Shown in pieces: positions 35,229-43,998 of a stretch of DNA of 64,000 nt; position 1 is the stretch's first letter, and each line of letters starts with the position of its first letter. This DNA comes from SIAQ01 sp964484265. GTDB taxonomy: Bacteria; Planctomycetota; Planctomycetia; Gemmatales; Gemmataceae. The stretch spans positions 25,679 to 89,678 of the forward strand of contig CAZAFH010000015.1 in NCBI GenBank assembly GCA_964484265.1, read 5' to 3'. The notes under the pieces are model-generated. The model was given only the letters and a program-made list of their open reading frames with translations, did no database searches and had not been told where the DNA came from. A program made the position numbers and the translations under genes.

Positions 35229-36938
35229 TCAACGCTCGCTCGATTTAGCCTCGCGCAGCTCACGCCAGCGCCAGGCGGCGAGAACATGCCAGCGGCGATT
35301 CTCGCCCGTGGCCTCGGCGGACTTCTTGAGCTCTTCCCATTGAGTGCGCGATCTCGTGCGTAGTTTCTCGGCCTCGTCGGCAACCTTCGCTTTCTCGGCG
35401 GCGAGTTCGGATCGCACGGCATCGAGCGCGAGGCGCTCGGGTTCGCTATCTCCTTTGCCCGTTTTTTCACGCAACTCGCGATACAACGTTTGCACATTCT
35501 TTAAGCGTTCGGCATAGCGTTCGCCAACGAGTCCCCACGTGCGCAGCTCGGCGTCGGCCTCGGATTTTCGCGTGTTCAGGTTCGCCCAGGCCTTGGCCGC
35601 CTCGGTGAGTTTGCCTGCTTCCTCGTCATCGAGTGCGTCCCGGGCCAACTGCTCTTCCGCCGCATCCTTGCCGACGACTTTGAAGTTCTTGCTGCGGCGA
35701 TTGAGCATTTGGTGTTCGAGCAGTTCGAAGTCAAACTGATCGGCCCAGCCGCGCACCTCGCCGGCTTTTTCGTGTGCGGGATAATGACGCAGGAAGTCGC
35801 TGATCGGCCCCTCGCGCGCCGCCTTGGGATCACTCTGACGCATGGTTGCTGCTTGCTGGTATAGCGATTCGGCACTTGCAGTCCGCACGAACGCGAAGTA
35901 AGCGCCGACGCACGATAAGGTGCCGATCAGGCCTAGCGCGAGCACCGTGAACCAACCCCTGGTGTAAAACGGGGCGGCGGCCGTCTTTTTTCGCCGAGCA
36001 AGCGGCACCGTGTTGCCCGAGGTTTCCGCAGGTGCTTCGTCGGACTCCGCCGGCGTGAGTTTCGCCTTTTTCTTCTTTTCCTTGGTTGTGCCGGGATCCG
36101 CATTTTTCGCAGCGATCTTCTCGCGGATGTGTAGAAGGTCCTGTCGGACTTGTTCCGCGTCCTTTGGCCGTTTTTTCGGATCCTTGGCCATAAGGGCATC
36201 GACGAGTTCGTTGAGCCAAATGGGCACTTGGGGATTGAGTTCGATCGGGCGTTTGTATTCGGTGTTGTTTGCGTGTTGAAGAAACACTTCCATGGCCGTC
36301 TCGCCGACAAACGGCTTTCGTCCGGTGAGCAGTTCATAGAACATGATGCCCATGGAATAGAGATCGGTCGCCGGGGTGAGATTGCGAGTGCCCCGGCATT
36401 GCTCGGGCGACATGTACGCCGCCGTGCCGACGGTCGAATTGTCGGCAGTGAGGGCGGTGACGTCGGTGTCCTTGGCGATGCCGAAATCGGTGAGCTTTAC
36501 CGTGCCATCCTTGAGGATCATGAGGTTCGACGGCTTGAGATCGCGGTGGATGATGCCCATCTCGTGCGCGTGCTGCAGGCCGGCGCAGAGGTCGATGCCG
36601 ATCTTGATGACATCGTCCCAGGGGAGGCGTTTTTTGTCCGCCAGGATACGGTCGAGCGATTGGCCTTCGACGAATTCCATGATGTAAAAGGGCGACCCGT
36701 GGTAGCGGCCGCTGCCGCGATATTTGACGATGTTGTCGTGATCGAGTTGCTTGAGGATGGCGACTTCGCGAATGAATCGATTGAGGGCGTTTTCACTGGA
36801 ACCGAGCGCTGCGGACATGAGCTTGAGGGCCACGAACTCGCCCGTTTTCTTGCTCTTGGCAAGAAAGACGGCGCCCATGGCCCCGGAGCCAAGCTCTTTT
36901 TCAACGACGTAGGGACCAAATTCCTTGCCGATGAGCAT
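35229..36938 (-). CDS. Ser/Thr protein kinase (PknB type) with transmembrane segment
   Basis: The 569-residue protein has a full N-terminal kinase domain. The glycine loop is GSGAMGAVF at residues 17-25 and the catalytic Lys lies in VALKLMS. HRDLKPSN is near residue 131, DFG near 151, and the activation segment ends in GTAAYMSPEQ. A Lys-rich linker leads to one transmembrane helix (about residues 326-349, WFTVLALGLIGTLSCVGAYFAFV) and a coiled-coil, Arg/Glu-rich outer region. It probably transduces an envelope signal to cytoplasmic substrates. It is transcribed in the same direction as hemB and the pair upstream; promoter not resolved. Confidence 0.95.
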   Translation of the reverse strand: MLIGKEFGPYVVEKELGSGAMGAVFLAKSKKTGEFVALKLMSAALGSSENALNRFIREVAILKQLDHDNIVKYRGSGRYHGSPFYIMEFVEGQSLDRILADKKRLPWDDVIKIGIDLCAGLQHAHEMGIIHRDLKPSNLMILKDGTVKLTDFGIAKDTDVTALTADNSTVGTAAYMSPEQCRGTRNLTPATDLYSMGIMFYELLTGRKPFVGETAMEVFLQHANNTEYKRPIELNPQVPIWLNELVDALMAKDPKKRPKDAEQVRQDLLHIREKIAAKNADPGTTKEKKKKAKLTPAESDEAPAETSGNTVPLARRKKTAAAPFYTRGWFTVLALGLIGTLSCVGAYFAFVRTASAESLYQQAATMRQSDPKAAREGPISDFLRHYPAHEKAGEVRGWADQFDFELLEHQMLNRRSKNFKVVGKDAAEEQLARDALDDEEAGKLTEAAKAWANLNTRKSEADAELRTWGLVGERYAERLKNVQTLYRELREKTGKGDSEPERLALDAVRSELAAEKAKVADEAEKLRTRSRTQWEELKKSAEATGENRRWHVLAAWRWRELREAKSSER

Positions 36939-36973
36939 GCACGGTTTCCGAGGGCGAGTAAGCTCTATTGCAC

Positions 36974-37255
36974 CTAGAGAATTGAGTAGCCGATATTATT
37001 GATAAACAAATGATCTGGGGACGTTGAATCGTCGATAAGCAACGCGAACAAATGCTCTCGGCCTGAATCATCAGAAATCGCGATACGGCAGAATGCCAAA
37101 CGAAGGTCCGCCGAGCGAACCGCCGATGCTGGGTTGTACTTCAACGAAATTCCTTCGTGAAGCTCCCAGTACAAATCCAGAAGCACCTGACGTGGCAGAC
37201 CGAATTGCCGGATCGCACGGCTAATCTGCGCTGACACTACTACCTTGAAGCTCAC
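36974..37255 (-). CDS. hypothetical protein, possible toxin-like partner of the upstream gene
   Basis: The 93-residue protein starts at a GTG (37255) that lies inside the 3' end of the upstream gene; GAGGAG precedes it and the two genes overlap by 35 bases. The sequence, from MSFKVVVSAQISRAIRQFGLPRQVLLDLYWEL to HLFALLIDD, has the size and helix-strand pattern of RelE/ParE-type toxins. The similarity is only in outline, and no family can be named. Coupled translation with a slightly longer upstream protein is what toxin-antitoxin operons show. It is also possible that the pair has an unrelated function. Confidence 0.55.
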   Translation of the reverse strand: MSFKVVVSAQISRAIRQFGLPRQVLLDLYWELHEGISLKYNPASAVRSADLRLAFCRIAISDDSGREHLFALLIDDSTSPDHLFINNIGYSIL

Positions 37256-37721
37256 GGAGCAACTCCTCGGTGGTGATGTATTCGCCGCGCAAAAATGCCG
37301 CTCGCGCTTCTTCCGCTTCCACGGGATCGTATGTCAGAAATATTTGGTCCAAACGATGGCTAAGTTCGCAAATATCTTTTAGCGCGCGATCCAACTCGTC
37401 GGCACGTTCGATCGATTGCTCCTGCTTTTTAGCAATTGTTATTGCGATATTCAACTCGTTTATTGTCCCCTCAAGCATCTTCAATGCGCGTTTTAGCATC
37501 TGCCCCGCGAATTCCACCTCTTCCGTATTGGGATCGACGCGTAGCATTTCGCTTAGCGGCTTCCACGCTTCCACGCAAATGTCCGCCGTTTCCAGGCATT
37601 CGCTCACCAATAACTCAAGGTCCGGTACGAAAGACTTGGGGTGGGCGCTGCACCGCCATTCCTCGACCATGGCTTGAATGCCCCTTACTCGGCTCAAGCA
37701 TCGCCGTGAAATAAGGCTCAT
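37221..37721 (-). CDS. hypothetical helical protein, possible antitoxin-like partner
   Basis: The 166-residue protein is all-helical and acidic, with a likely coiled-coil middle (QMLKRALKMLEGTINELNIAITIAKKQEQSIERADELDRALK). It ends AFLRGEYITTEELLRELQGS, a wording that recalls the C-termini of prevent-host-death or ParD-type antitoxins. GAGGAGG seven bases before the ATG at 37721 is a strong ribosome-binding site; an in-frame start at 37757 is less likely. The downstream gene overlaps it by 35 bases. It is larger than a usual antitoxin, so the assignment is tentative. Confidence 0.55.
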   Translation of the reverse strand: MSLISRRCLSRVRGIQAMVEEWRCSAHPKSFVPDLELLVSECLETADICVEAWKPLSEMLRVDPNTEEVEFAGQMLKRALKMLEGTINELNIAITIAKKQEQSIERADELDRALKDICELSHRLDQIFLTYDPVEAEEARAAFLRGEYITTEELLRELQGSSVSAD

Positions 37722-37758
37722 CGTGAATTCCTCCTCTGGAGATTTACCTACATCCATC

Positions 37759-38739
37759 CTACCGCATCCATTTCGCGGCGTCTAGCGCGTGGTAGGTCAG
37801 GATCATGTCCGCTCCCGCGCGCTTGATACTCGTCAGAATCTCCATCGTCACCCGTCGTTCGTCGATCCAACCCTTCTGGGCGGCGGCCTTGACCATCGCG
37901 AACTCGCCGGAGACGTTGTACGCCGCGGTCGGCATGGCGAAGCGGTCCTTCACTCGGCGAATGATGTCGAGGTACGACAGCGCTGGCTTGACCATGATGA
38001 TGTCCGCGCCTTCATCGATGTCGAGAGCGACTTCGCGCAGCGCTTCGTTGGAATTCGCCGGGTCCATCTGATAGCTGCTGCGATCGCCAAACGATGGCGG
38101 CGATTCGGCGGCATCGCGGAATGGGCCATAGAAACCCGATGCGTATTTGGCGGCGTAGCTCATGATCGGAATGTGCGCGCAACCCGCGGCGTCAAGCCCC
38201 GCGCGAATCGCCGACACCATGCCGTCCATCATCCCGCTCGGCGCGACGATGTCCGCTCCCGCCTGGGCGTGGCTCACGCACTGTTTTGCGAGGTTCGGCA
38301 GCGTCGCGTCGTTAGCTACATCCATGCGTCCGCCCTGCTCGCACAGGATGCCGCAGTGGCCATGATCGGTGTACTCGCAGAAGCATTCATCGGTGATGAG
38401 CAGCGCGTCTTTGAACGCAGGCCGAAGCGCACGCAACGCTTGCTGAACGATACCGTCGTCCTGCCAGGCGGTCGAACCTTGCGCGTCCTTGCCGGAAGGA
38501 ATGCCGAAGAAGATGAAAGCGCGAATGCCGAGTTTCATGGCGGCGCCGACCTCGTCGAGAAGCCGATCGACGCTGAGTTGATAGTTGCCCGGCATCGACG
38601 CGATTTCTTTTTTGACGTTGGTCCCAGGTCGAACGAACATCGGCAAGATAAAGTCGCTCGGTGAAAGCTCCGTCTCGCGCACGAGATCGCGAACGACGGG
38701 ATGATAACGCAGACGGCGGAGGCGGGTTTGGGGGAACAT
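37759..38739 (-). CDS. hemB: porphobilinogen synthase (delta-aminolevulinic acid dehydratase)
   Basis: The 326-residue enzyme condenses two 5-aminolevulinate molecules to porphobilinogen in tetrapyrrole synthesis in the cytoplasm. Diagnostic features are RLRRLRYHPVVRDLVRETELSPSDFILPMFV at the start, the cysteine-rich metal loop DECFCEYTDHGHCG (about residues 117-130), and the two Schiff-base lysines in SYAAKYASGFYGPFRDA (near 197) and IMVKPALSYLDI (near 250). The length is normal. It lies between the toxin-antitoxin-like pair and the ABC-3C genes on the same strand, with a 37-base gap to the former. No other hem gene is in this window. Confidence 0.97.
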   Translation of the reverse strand: MFPQTRLRRLRYHPVVRDLVRETELSPSDFILPMFVRPGTNVKKEIASMPGNYQLSVDRLLDEVGAAMKLGIRAFIFFGIPSGKDAQGSTAWQDDGIVQQALRALRPAFKDALLITDECFCEYTDHGHCGILCEQGGRMDVANDATLPNLAKQCVSHAQAGADIVAPSGMMDGMVSAIRAGLDAAGCAHIPIMSYAAKYASGFYGPFRDAAESPPSFGDRSSYQMDPANSNEALREVALDIDEGADIIMVKPALSYLDIIRRVKDRFAMPTAAYNVSGEFAMVKAAAQKGWIDERRVTMEILTSIKRAGADMILTYHALDAAKWMR

Positions 38740-38853
38740 GTGGCAATCTCAAATTAGGTTCTTCATTCGACTTAGGCGATCAAAATACTAGGTTTTCTCA
38801 AAGGATTCGATTTTTGGCCTGCTCAATCTTGATACGTTTTTTAAACGTGGATG

Positions 38854-40593
38854 TTAGTCATCATACTTCATATCAATCTGAATTCCGAGCAGCTTGCCTG
38901 TGCCGTTGGGCGCATCTGTAAGTTCCAATACAACGGGATCGACGAACAATCTCTTGAATTCCGTTTCACCTGCGACTTCGCGCATGGATTCCATTGTGTC
39001 TTCGTTCACTGTGGCGATGTACTGGAGGTCCATTTTTCGACAAATGCGGTCTGCCAATCGAAACAATGAATAACGCTGATGGGTGTCAATTTCAGGATAA
39101 AGGCGACTGTCATGAAATAGAAAATCCATTGCGTGACGCTGCCGCAAGACCAGCAACAACAAGTCATAACAGAAAATTTTCGCCTCGTTAATGCCATCGC
39201 CGGCATCGTTCTGGATGTGCGCCTCGATGTTGTAGCGACACTGGTTTTCACCGTCGTTGTTCTTGACGGTCAAACCCGCGGATACAGGACCATACAGCTC
39301 TTTTGAGAACTCACGGAACTTGTCCATCAGGAGGTCCAGGTGCGGCTTTACGTCGCGTATGTAAGCATTGGTATCGAGAGTGGCTTGAGCCATCTCGACT
39401 CGCACCTTTTGCGCCTCTTCCGTGTATTGTGTCAGCAGAGTTTGATAATCCTCAATCTTTCGCTTTCGGGCAGTTAATTCGGCGAGGTACCTGTTGTTAT
39501 CCGCGTATTCGTCGAGGGCTCGATGGGCGCTCAGAAACTGCAATTCCGCGTCCAGTTCCTTCTTCAAGCGTTCCGCCTTCTTCGATTCGTCTTTCACTTG
39601 GCGCTCAAGCTCCTCGCGTTCCGCCGTGAGTCGCTTCTTGCGGTTCTCGTTCAACCGTCGATGGAAGGCTTGCACGTCTTCAAGGCGTTTGATGACGAGT
39701 TGAGGCAGTGTTACCTGCGCTTCCTCGTACACGGTTGTGACTTGGGCCGGCGAAACGTCGGGGCGAATCTTCAAAGCAAGATCGATGTCAGCAATTGCGT
39801 TCTTGAGAACAACAAGCGTGTTGGCGGTTTCAGTCAGCTTGTGATGGATGGCGTCTGCTTTCTGTTGGCGCTCGGCATAGTTCTCCGCGACCCGGAAGGA
39901 CTCGAGATCCTGGGAAAGCCTCTTTATTTGAGTTTCAAGTTCGAGCAATTCAACCTGGGCGTCTTTCTCACCCAAATAGAATTCGCGAAGTTCCTTGTCT
40001 TTCTTGTATCGATCGGCGAGGCCTAAGTTGTCGTCGAGCTTATTCTTGTGTTCGTGTTTTTGGACGGCTCGGTGATAGTCCAATCCCAGGAGAAAGCTCT
40101 GTGCAAGTACGGATTGGTACTCCGTCCATTTGGCCTCCGGCCGATCATAAGCGACATAGGAACTCCGGCGTGGGCGCAGGAAGAACGAAAGAAGCGACCG
40201 GAACGTCAGAAATTTCACTTCTTCCGCCGGCATTTGCAACGCGCCGAGCTCTGCCAACTGGTCTTTGAATTTCGTCAGGCTGATTTCTTGTCCGTCGAAG
40301 GTCACTTTGTTCGTCGTCGTGCCACGCGTCACCTGGTGGGTAGTATCCGCGTGTTCAAAGGTCAGTGTGAATTCCCAGTCTTGAAGGTGCGTTTCAAAAT
40401 GGTCGTTCTTGTTTGCTCCAAGACAATAATTCACCAGCGCCACGATCAGCGATTTGCCAACACCGTTGTAGGTCTTTTTCAGGTCGGCCTTTTTCGTCTC
40501 CCGGTGTCGACCGACAATGAGTGTCAGCCCGGTACGATTAAACTTAACGGTCTTGAACGACGATTTATTCGAAGTTAATGCGATTAGTCGCAT
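38854..40593 (-). CDS. ABC-3C system ATPase (DUF2326 domain)
   Basis: The 579-residue protein is an SMC/RecN-like ABC ATPase of the DUF2326 type. The N-terminal P-loop is GVGKS at residues 44-48, preceded by a basic insert (GRHRETKKADLKK). A coiled coil of about 220 residues (about 180-400) follows. The C-terminal half carries EAKIFCYDLLLLVLRQRH in the place of a signature motif and FLFHDSRLYPEID as a Walker B-like segment. DUF2326 proteins are the ATPases of ABC-three-component conflict systems, which usually pair them with a small middle component and a nuclease or other effector. Both partners are present upstream; the 10-base overlap with the middle component implies coupled translation. 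Confidence 0.85.
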   Translation of the reverse strand: MRLIALTSNKSSFKTVKFNRTGLTLIVGRHRETKKADLKKTYNGVGKSLIVALVNYCLGANKNDHFETHLQDWEFTLTFEHADTTHQVTRGTTTNKVTFDGQEISLTKFKDQLAELGALQMPAEEVKFLTFRSLLSFFLRPRRSSYVAYDRPEAKWTEYQSVLAQSFLLGLDYHRAVQKHEHKNKLDDNLGLADRYKKDKELREFYLGEKDAQVELLELETQIKRLSQDLESFRVAENYAERQQKADAIHHKLTETANTLVVLKNAIADIDLALKIRPDVSPAQVTTVYEEAQVTLPQLVIKRLEDVQAFHRRLNENRKKRLTAEREELERQVKDESKKAERLKKELDAELQFLSAHRALDEYADNNRYLAELTARKRKIEDYQTLLTQYTEEAQKVRVEMAQATLDTNAYIRDVKPHLDLLMDKFREFSKELYGPVSAGLTVKNNDGENQCRYNIEAHIQNDAGDGINEAKIFCYDLLLLVLRQRHAMDFLFHDSRLYPEIDTHQRYSLFRLADRICRKMDLQYIATVNEDTMESMREVAGETEFKRLFVDPVVLELTDAPNGTGKLLGIQIDMKYDD

Positions 40594-40829
40594 CGGAACA
40601 CGTCTCCATCTGCACTTACGTCAACGAGCCCAGCCGAATAGAGAAAGCACAATGCCAGCGTGACAGATTCCGCATTGTGGTACGCGGGCCAATCGGGCGT
40701 CTCAAAACGCGGGCTTAACACCGCCATGACTTCGTCGAACGGCAAGGGTTCGCTTAGGTTGGCCAACACGAATGCGGCCAAGCCGAGTATTGATTCACAG
40801 ATCTTCACATGTTTATCGGGGAGAAGCAC
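40584..40829 (-). CDS. ABC-3C system middle component (MC6-like)
   Basis: The 81-residue protein begins VLLPDKHVKICESILGLAAFVLANLSEPLPFDEV and ends ALCFLYSAGLVDVSADGDVF, the pattern of the winged-helix-like middle component MC6 of ABC-3C systems. The GTG at 40829 has AAGGGG seven bases upstream and gives the family's usual N-terminus; an ATG at 40850 is an alternative. It overlaps the effector gene by 17 bases (the effector's stop codon is at 40813-40815) and overlaps the ATPase by 10 bases. Its role is probably to link the ATPase with the effector. Confidence 0.8.
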   Translation of the reverse strand: MLLPDKHVKICESILGLAAFVLANLSEPLPFDEVMAVLSPRFETPDWPAYHNAESVTLALCFLYSAGLVDVSADGDVFRCD

Positions 40830-41802
40830 TTGGGGTCCCCTTATCGGCATTGGGATCAAACACGTCGCAGGCTTCGAAGTAGAAGCCGATGATTATTTCG
40901 ACGGCATCTTCCACGGACCGAGTTGCGTTTTTTGGTAACAAGTGGATTCTGAAATCATCAAACACCAGATCCTCGATGGAAAGGCCGACCATTTCTTTCG
41001 ACGGCTTCTTGAATGCATCGCGAACGGCGGAATATACCTTAACCAAGTGGTCTCGCAGGGCCTGCTTCATGAAGGTTGAGTTCTTGGCAAAATATGCCTC
41101 GATGTGGCCTGCATGCCGGGCGCCCTTGCGAACAAGGTCCGCCCAAGCGCCGCACAAATGATTGAGGCGAATTTTCTCCGAAAGGTCAGGCAAGTCACCA
41201 AACCGCGTTGGGGATCCCGTCGCGGGGGAGTTCATGATGTGTGCAATGACCTCTTTCAATACCCCATAGTCCACCTTTATCATTCGGCTGGGATCGGGAA
41301 TGATCGCACCCAACACCGCGTGTATTCCCTCCGGAGAGAGGCTCATAAACTCGGACTCTAAATGACCGGCAGTGAACAGACTGCATTTGACCCCAGCGTT
41401 CTTTTTCCCGATTGCTTCAAGGGCCTTAACGATGTCGGAAAATGTCCCTTCGTACTTGTCATTGAAGACAAAGGAGTAACCTCGAATTGGCGTTGTCTGA
41501 CTCCATCCAGCCTTCAACTTCTTGAAGTCTATCGTGAGCTTTCTGGCGGCCGCTTGCACCTTCTCTCGCGGATCGATCGGGCCGTATACCTGGAAATAGT
41601 GGCCGTCCGCAGGGAGGAAGCCGTCGTTGCCTTCATCGCCCTTCGTGCCTTGCGGCCGGACCTCGACAAAGGCTTGGCCGTGCTTCGCTTGCATGACAGC
41701 CCCAAAAAGTTGTTGAAATGCTTGGCCATTCGCCTTCAGGACTCGATTCACGAACATGATTCGGGCAACCAACCGTTCTTCCTGGCTCAGTGTCGTGCTC
41801 AT
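40813..41802 (-). CDS. ABC-3C effector: PD-(D/E)xK-like nuclease with ABC-3C C-terminal domain
   Basis: The 329-residue protein has an N-terminal segment FVEVRPQGTKGDEGNDGFLPADGHYFQVYGP. GDEGNDG (residues 55-61) and QVYG (71-74) resemble the catalytic core of restriction-endonuclease-fold proteins found as ABC-3C effectors. The C-terminal two thirds are mostly helical (residues 170-310), as expected for the ABC-3C C-terminal domain that couples to the middle component. In this family the effector is thought to cut nucleic acid once the ATPase detects an invader; activity is inferred, not proven. ATG 41802 has AAGGA eight bases upstream. It is the first gene of the three-gene cassette. Confidence 0.75.
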   Translation of the reverse strand: MSTTLSQEERLVARIMFVNRVLKANGQAFQQLFGAVMQAKHGQAFVEVRPQGTKGDEGNDGFLPADGHYFQVYGPIDPREKVQAAARKLTIDFKKLKAGWSQTTPIRGYSFVFNDKYEGTFSDIVKALEAIGKKNAGVKCSLFTAGHLESEFMSLSPEGIHAVLGAIIPDPSRMIKVDYGVLKEVIAHIMNSPATGSPTRFGDLPDLSEKIRLNHLCGAWADLVRKGARHAGHIEAYFAKNSTFMKQALRDHLVKVYSAVRDAFKKPSKEMVGLSIEDLVFDDFRIHLLPKNATRSVEDAVEIIIGFYFEACDVFDPNADKGTPSASPR

Positions 41803-41997
41803 ACAACGAATCCTTGAATTGTCGTTCCACGATCCCGATTTTGATATTTACCAGTTTGAGAACACGGAGTGGTCAGTTGATCTGAACGTCACCTTCACTT
41901 AGCCCAATACAATCACATTGCCTCATTTTACCGATGTGCGTTTGTAAAAAAAGGTCGGTTGTCGTGCCCCCACTCGCCCAAGGCGACCAGCTAAACC

Positions 41998-42630
41998 TCA
42001 CTCCGCCGTCTTGATCATCACGTTGCGGAACTCGACGCCCGTGCCGTGGTTTTGCAGGCCGATGAAGCCGCGGCGTGGGCGTTTGTTGAGGACGGGGTCT
42101 TTGCTGGCGTCGGCGTCGATCACGAGTTCGCCGTTGAAGACGATGCGGATCGAATCGCCCTTGCAGGTGATTTCGTAGGTGTTCCACTCGCCGGCGCCTT
42201 TGAACATCTTCTTGGTCGGACCGTAGAAATGGTAAAGTCCCGAGCAATATTGGTAGGGCTTGAGTTTCTTGTACTTATCGGAATTATCATCGAGAATTTG
42301 AATTTCCATTCCTAGGTACGACGGCGACATCTTGCTAGCGACATCGGGCACGCGCAGGAAGACGCCGCTGTTGCCATTCTTTTGAATGCGCCATTCGACT
42401 TTGAGCGTGAAATCGCCGTACATCTTTTTCGTGCCGATCCAGCCCGAGCCTGGCTCAGCCGTGAGTACGCCATCTTTGACGAACCATTTCTCCTTGTCCG
42501 TAGGCCTGCTATTGCGGACTTCCCAGCCATCCAGGTTTTTGCCGTTGAAGAGCGGCACGAATTTACCATCCTGTGCGGATAGGTTCGAAATACAAAAGGC
42601 GAGAACGAGAATCGCGAATGTGTGACGCAT
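41998..42630 (-). CDS. DUF1080 (3-keto-disaccharide hydrolase-type) secreted protein
   Basis: The 210-residue protein starts with a signal peptide (MRHTFAILVLAFCISNLSAQ) and continues with the DUF1080 beta-sandwich. It contains FVPLFNGKNLDGWEVRN near residue 25, GDFTLKVEWRIQKNGNSGVFLRVP in the middle, and GEWNTYEITCKGDSIRIVFNGELV near 145. The domain is related to concanavalin-like lectin/glucanases, and members include 3-keto-disaccharide hydrolases. It is very common in planctomycetes and may act on glycans outside the cell. ATG 42630 was chosen; an ATG at 42642 is four codons upstream. Confidence 0.92.
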   Translation of the reverse strand: MRHTFAILVLAFCISNLSAQDGKFVPLFNGKNLDGWEVRNSRPTDKEKWFVKDGVLTAEPGSGWIGTKKMYGDFTLKVEWRIQKNGNSGVFLRVPDVASKMSPSYLGMEIQILDDNSDKYKKLKPYQYCSGLYHFYGPTKKMFKGAGEWNTYEITCKGDSIRIVFNGELVIDADASKDPVLNKRPRRGFIGLQNHGTGVEFRNVMIKTAE

Positions 42631-42714
42631 GGAAGCCCCCATGAAGAGTGTAATGCCGAAGCAAGAATCGAAAGCGTTATCTTACAAATCCGCCACGCTG
42701 GTCCGCGCGGAATG

Positions 42715-42720
42715 TATAAT
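42715..42720 (+). promoter_or_regulatory. candidate -10 box upstream of the squalene-cyclase-repeat gene
   Basis: A perfect TATAAT at 42715-42720 lies in the divergent 42631-42808 interval, pointing toward the gene at 42809. No good -35 hexamer is found 17 bases upstream (GCCACG), so it is only a weak suggestion. Confidence 0.3.
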
Positions 42721-42808
42721 GTTTCCCAGGACCATTTCTTGCTTGCGGTGCCAATGCGGCGTTGCATTCGGCATGTAAATCCCAAATCCTTCTACGAGGT
42801 ATCGGCTC

Positions 42809-43921
42809 ATGAATCGGGTTGCAATTTCCTTCATTATTAGCAGTTTTTGTCTGAACGTTGCGAATGGACAACAGATCTCCAAACTATTCGCCAATCGCAC
42901 TGGAGAACAGCGCAAGCAAGCCGTTCTGAAATACGGCGGGACAAAGGAATCCGAGGAAGCGGTCGAGCGCGGCTTGAAGTGGATTATCCGCCAGCAAAGA
43001 CCTGACGGTTCATGGAACCTCAGTATTTCGGATTATGCCATTCGCGAGGAACCAGCCGAGAATATCACCGCTGGAACCGCATTTGGACTCCTTCCTTTGC
43101 TTAGCGCTGGTTACACCCATAAACCTCGTGCGGACAATCCCTACGACAAGGCCGTTTCCAGGGGGTTGCAGTCGCTCATGCGGCAACAGGATATGAAGAC
43201 CGGCTTTTTCGGGCGCACGATGTACCAACACGCCATGGCGACCTGTGCGCTCTGCGAAGCCTATGGGATGACCCAGGACCCGGCGCTCCGGAAATCCGCG
43301 CAGATGGCGGTGGACCTCATCGTGAAATCTCAGGGTAACGACGGCGGCTGGCGTTACACTCCCATGAAAGCCCCGGCCGGAGACACCTGCATCGGCGGTT
43401 GGCAGATCAGTGTGCTGACGACCGCCAAAGCAGTCGGTCTGGCGGTGCCAGAGAACGCCCTCAAGAAAGCAGATGGTTTCTTGGAGGGTTGTCATTCCAT
43501 CAACGGTTTCGCCTACACGGCAGGTGGCGGGGCGACGCCGCGCATGACTGCCGTAGGCGTACTCTGCCGACAGAAATTGAATATTTGGGGACCGAATCAC
43601 CCAGCAGCCGCCAAAGCCGTGGCGGCGCAGATCGTCCCGGTAGGAGATCCCAAGGCGGACGTGTATTTCAACCACTTCGCAACGCAAGTAATGTTCAACT
43701 ACGACGGAAAAGCCTGGAAGGAGTGGAATGCCAGCATGCGGGATTTCCTCGTAAAGGGTCAGGTTACGGAACCATTCAAGGCAGCTAACGGAAGTTGGGC
43801 CCCAGGCGGCGATCCGTTCGGTCGATCCGGAGGACGAATGATGATGACGTCGATGAATCTTTTGACGCTACAAGTTTACTACCGCTACCCGCCATTGTTT
43901 CCGGGAGGCGAAGCGGAATAA
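42809..43921 (+). CDS. secreted prenyltransferase/squalene oxidase-repeat protein
   Basis: The 370-residue protein has a short signal peptide (MNRVAISFIISSFCLNVANGQQ). An alpha/alpha barrel of terpene-cyclase-like repeats follows: VERGLKWIIRQQRPDGSWNLS, VSRGLQSLMRQQDMKTGFFG, AVDLIVKSQGNDGGWRYTP and CIGGWQISVLTTAKAVGL. The QW-like DGSW/DGGW motifs are present, but no DXDD or DDXXD acid motif of active cyclases is visible. Planctomycete proteins of this kind are exported and probably bind rather than cyclise substrates. The start has GAGG upstream. The sulfatase gene follows after about 77 bases on the same strand. Confidence 0.88.
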   Translation: MNRVAISFIISSFCLNVANGQQISKLFANRTGEQRKQAVLKYGGTKESEEAVERGLKWIIRQQRPDGSWNLSISDYAIREEPAENITAGTAFGLLPLLSAGYTHKPRADNPYDKAVSRGLQSLMRQQDMKTGFFGRTMYQHAMATCALCEAYGMTQDPALRKSAQMAVDLIVKSQGNDGGWRYTPMKAPAGDTCIGGWQISVLTTAKAVGLAVPENALKKADGFLEGCHSINGFAYTAGGGATPRMTAVGVLCRQKLNIWGPNHPAAAKAVAAQIVPVGDPKADVYFNHFATQVMFNYDGKAWKEWNASMRDFLVKGQVTEPFKAANGSWAPGGDPFGRSGGRMMMTSMNLLTLQVYYRYPPLFPGGEAE

Positions 43922-43998
43922 CGATTGAAAAAAGATTGCATTCTCACTGTTCACTGCCTATCGTTATCCCAAACCTTTTTTATTTGGGGGGGATGGTG

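Noticed and set aside
37789..38664. 291-codon reading frame opposite hemB
   Set aside because: It is antisense to hemB, whose catalytic motifs are complete. No recognisable protein features.
42809..43921. Active squalene-hopene or related cyclase
   Set aside because: Only the QW-like structural repeats are present; the DXDD acid motif and usual length (about 630 residues) are missing and the protein is secreted.
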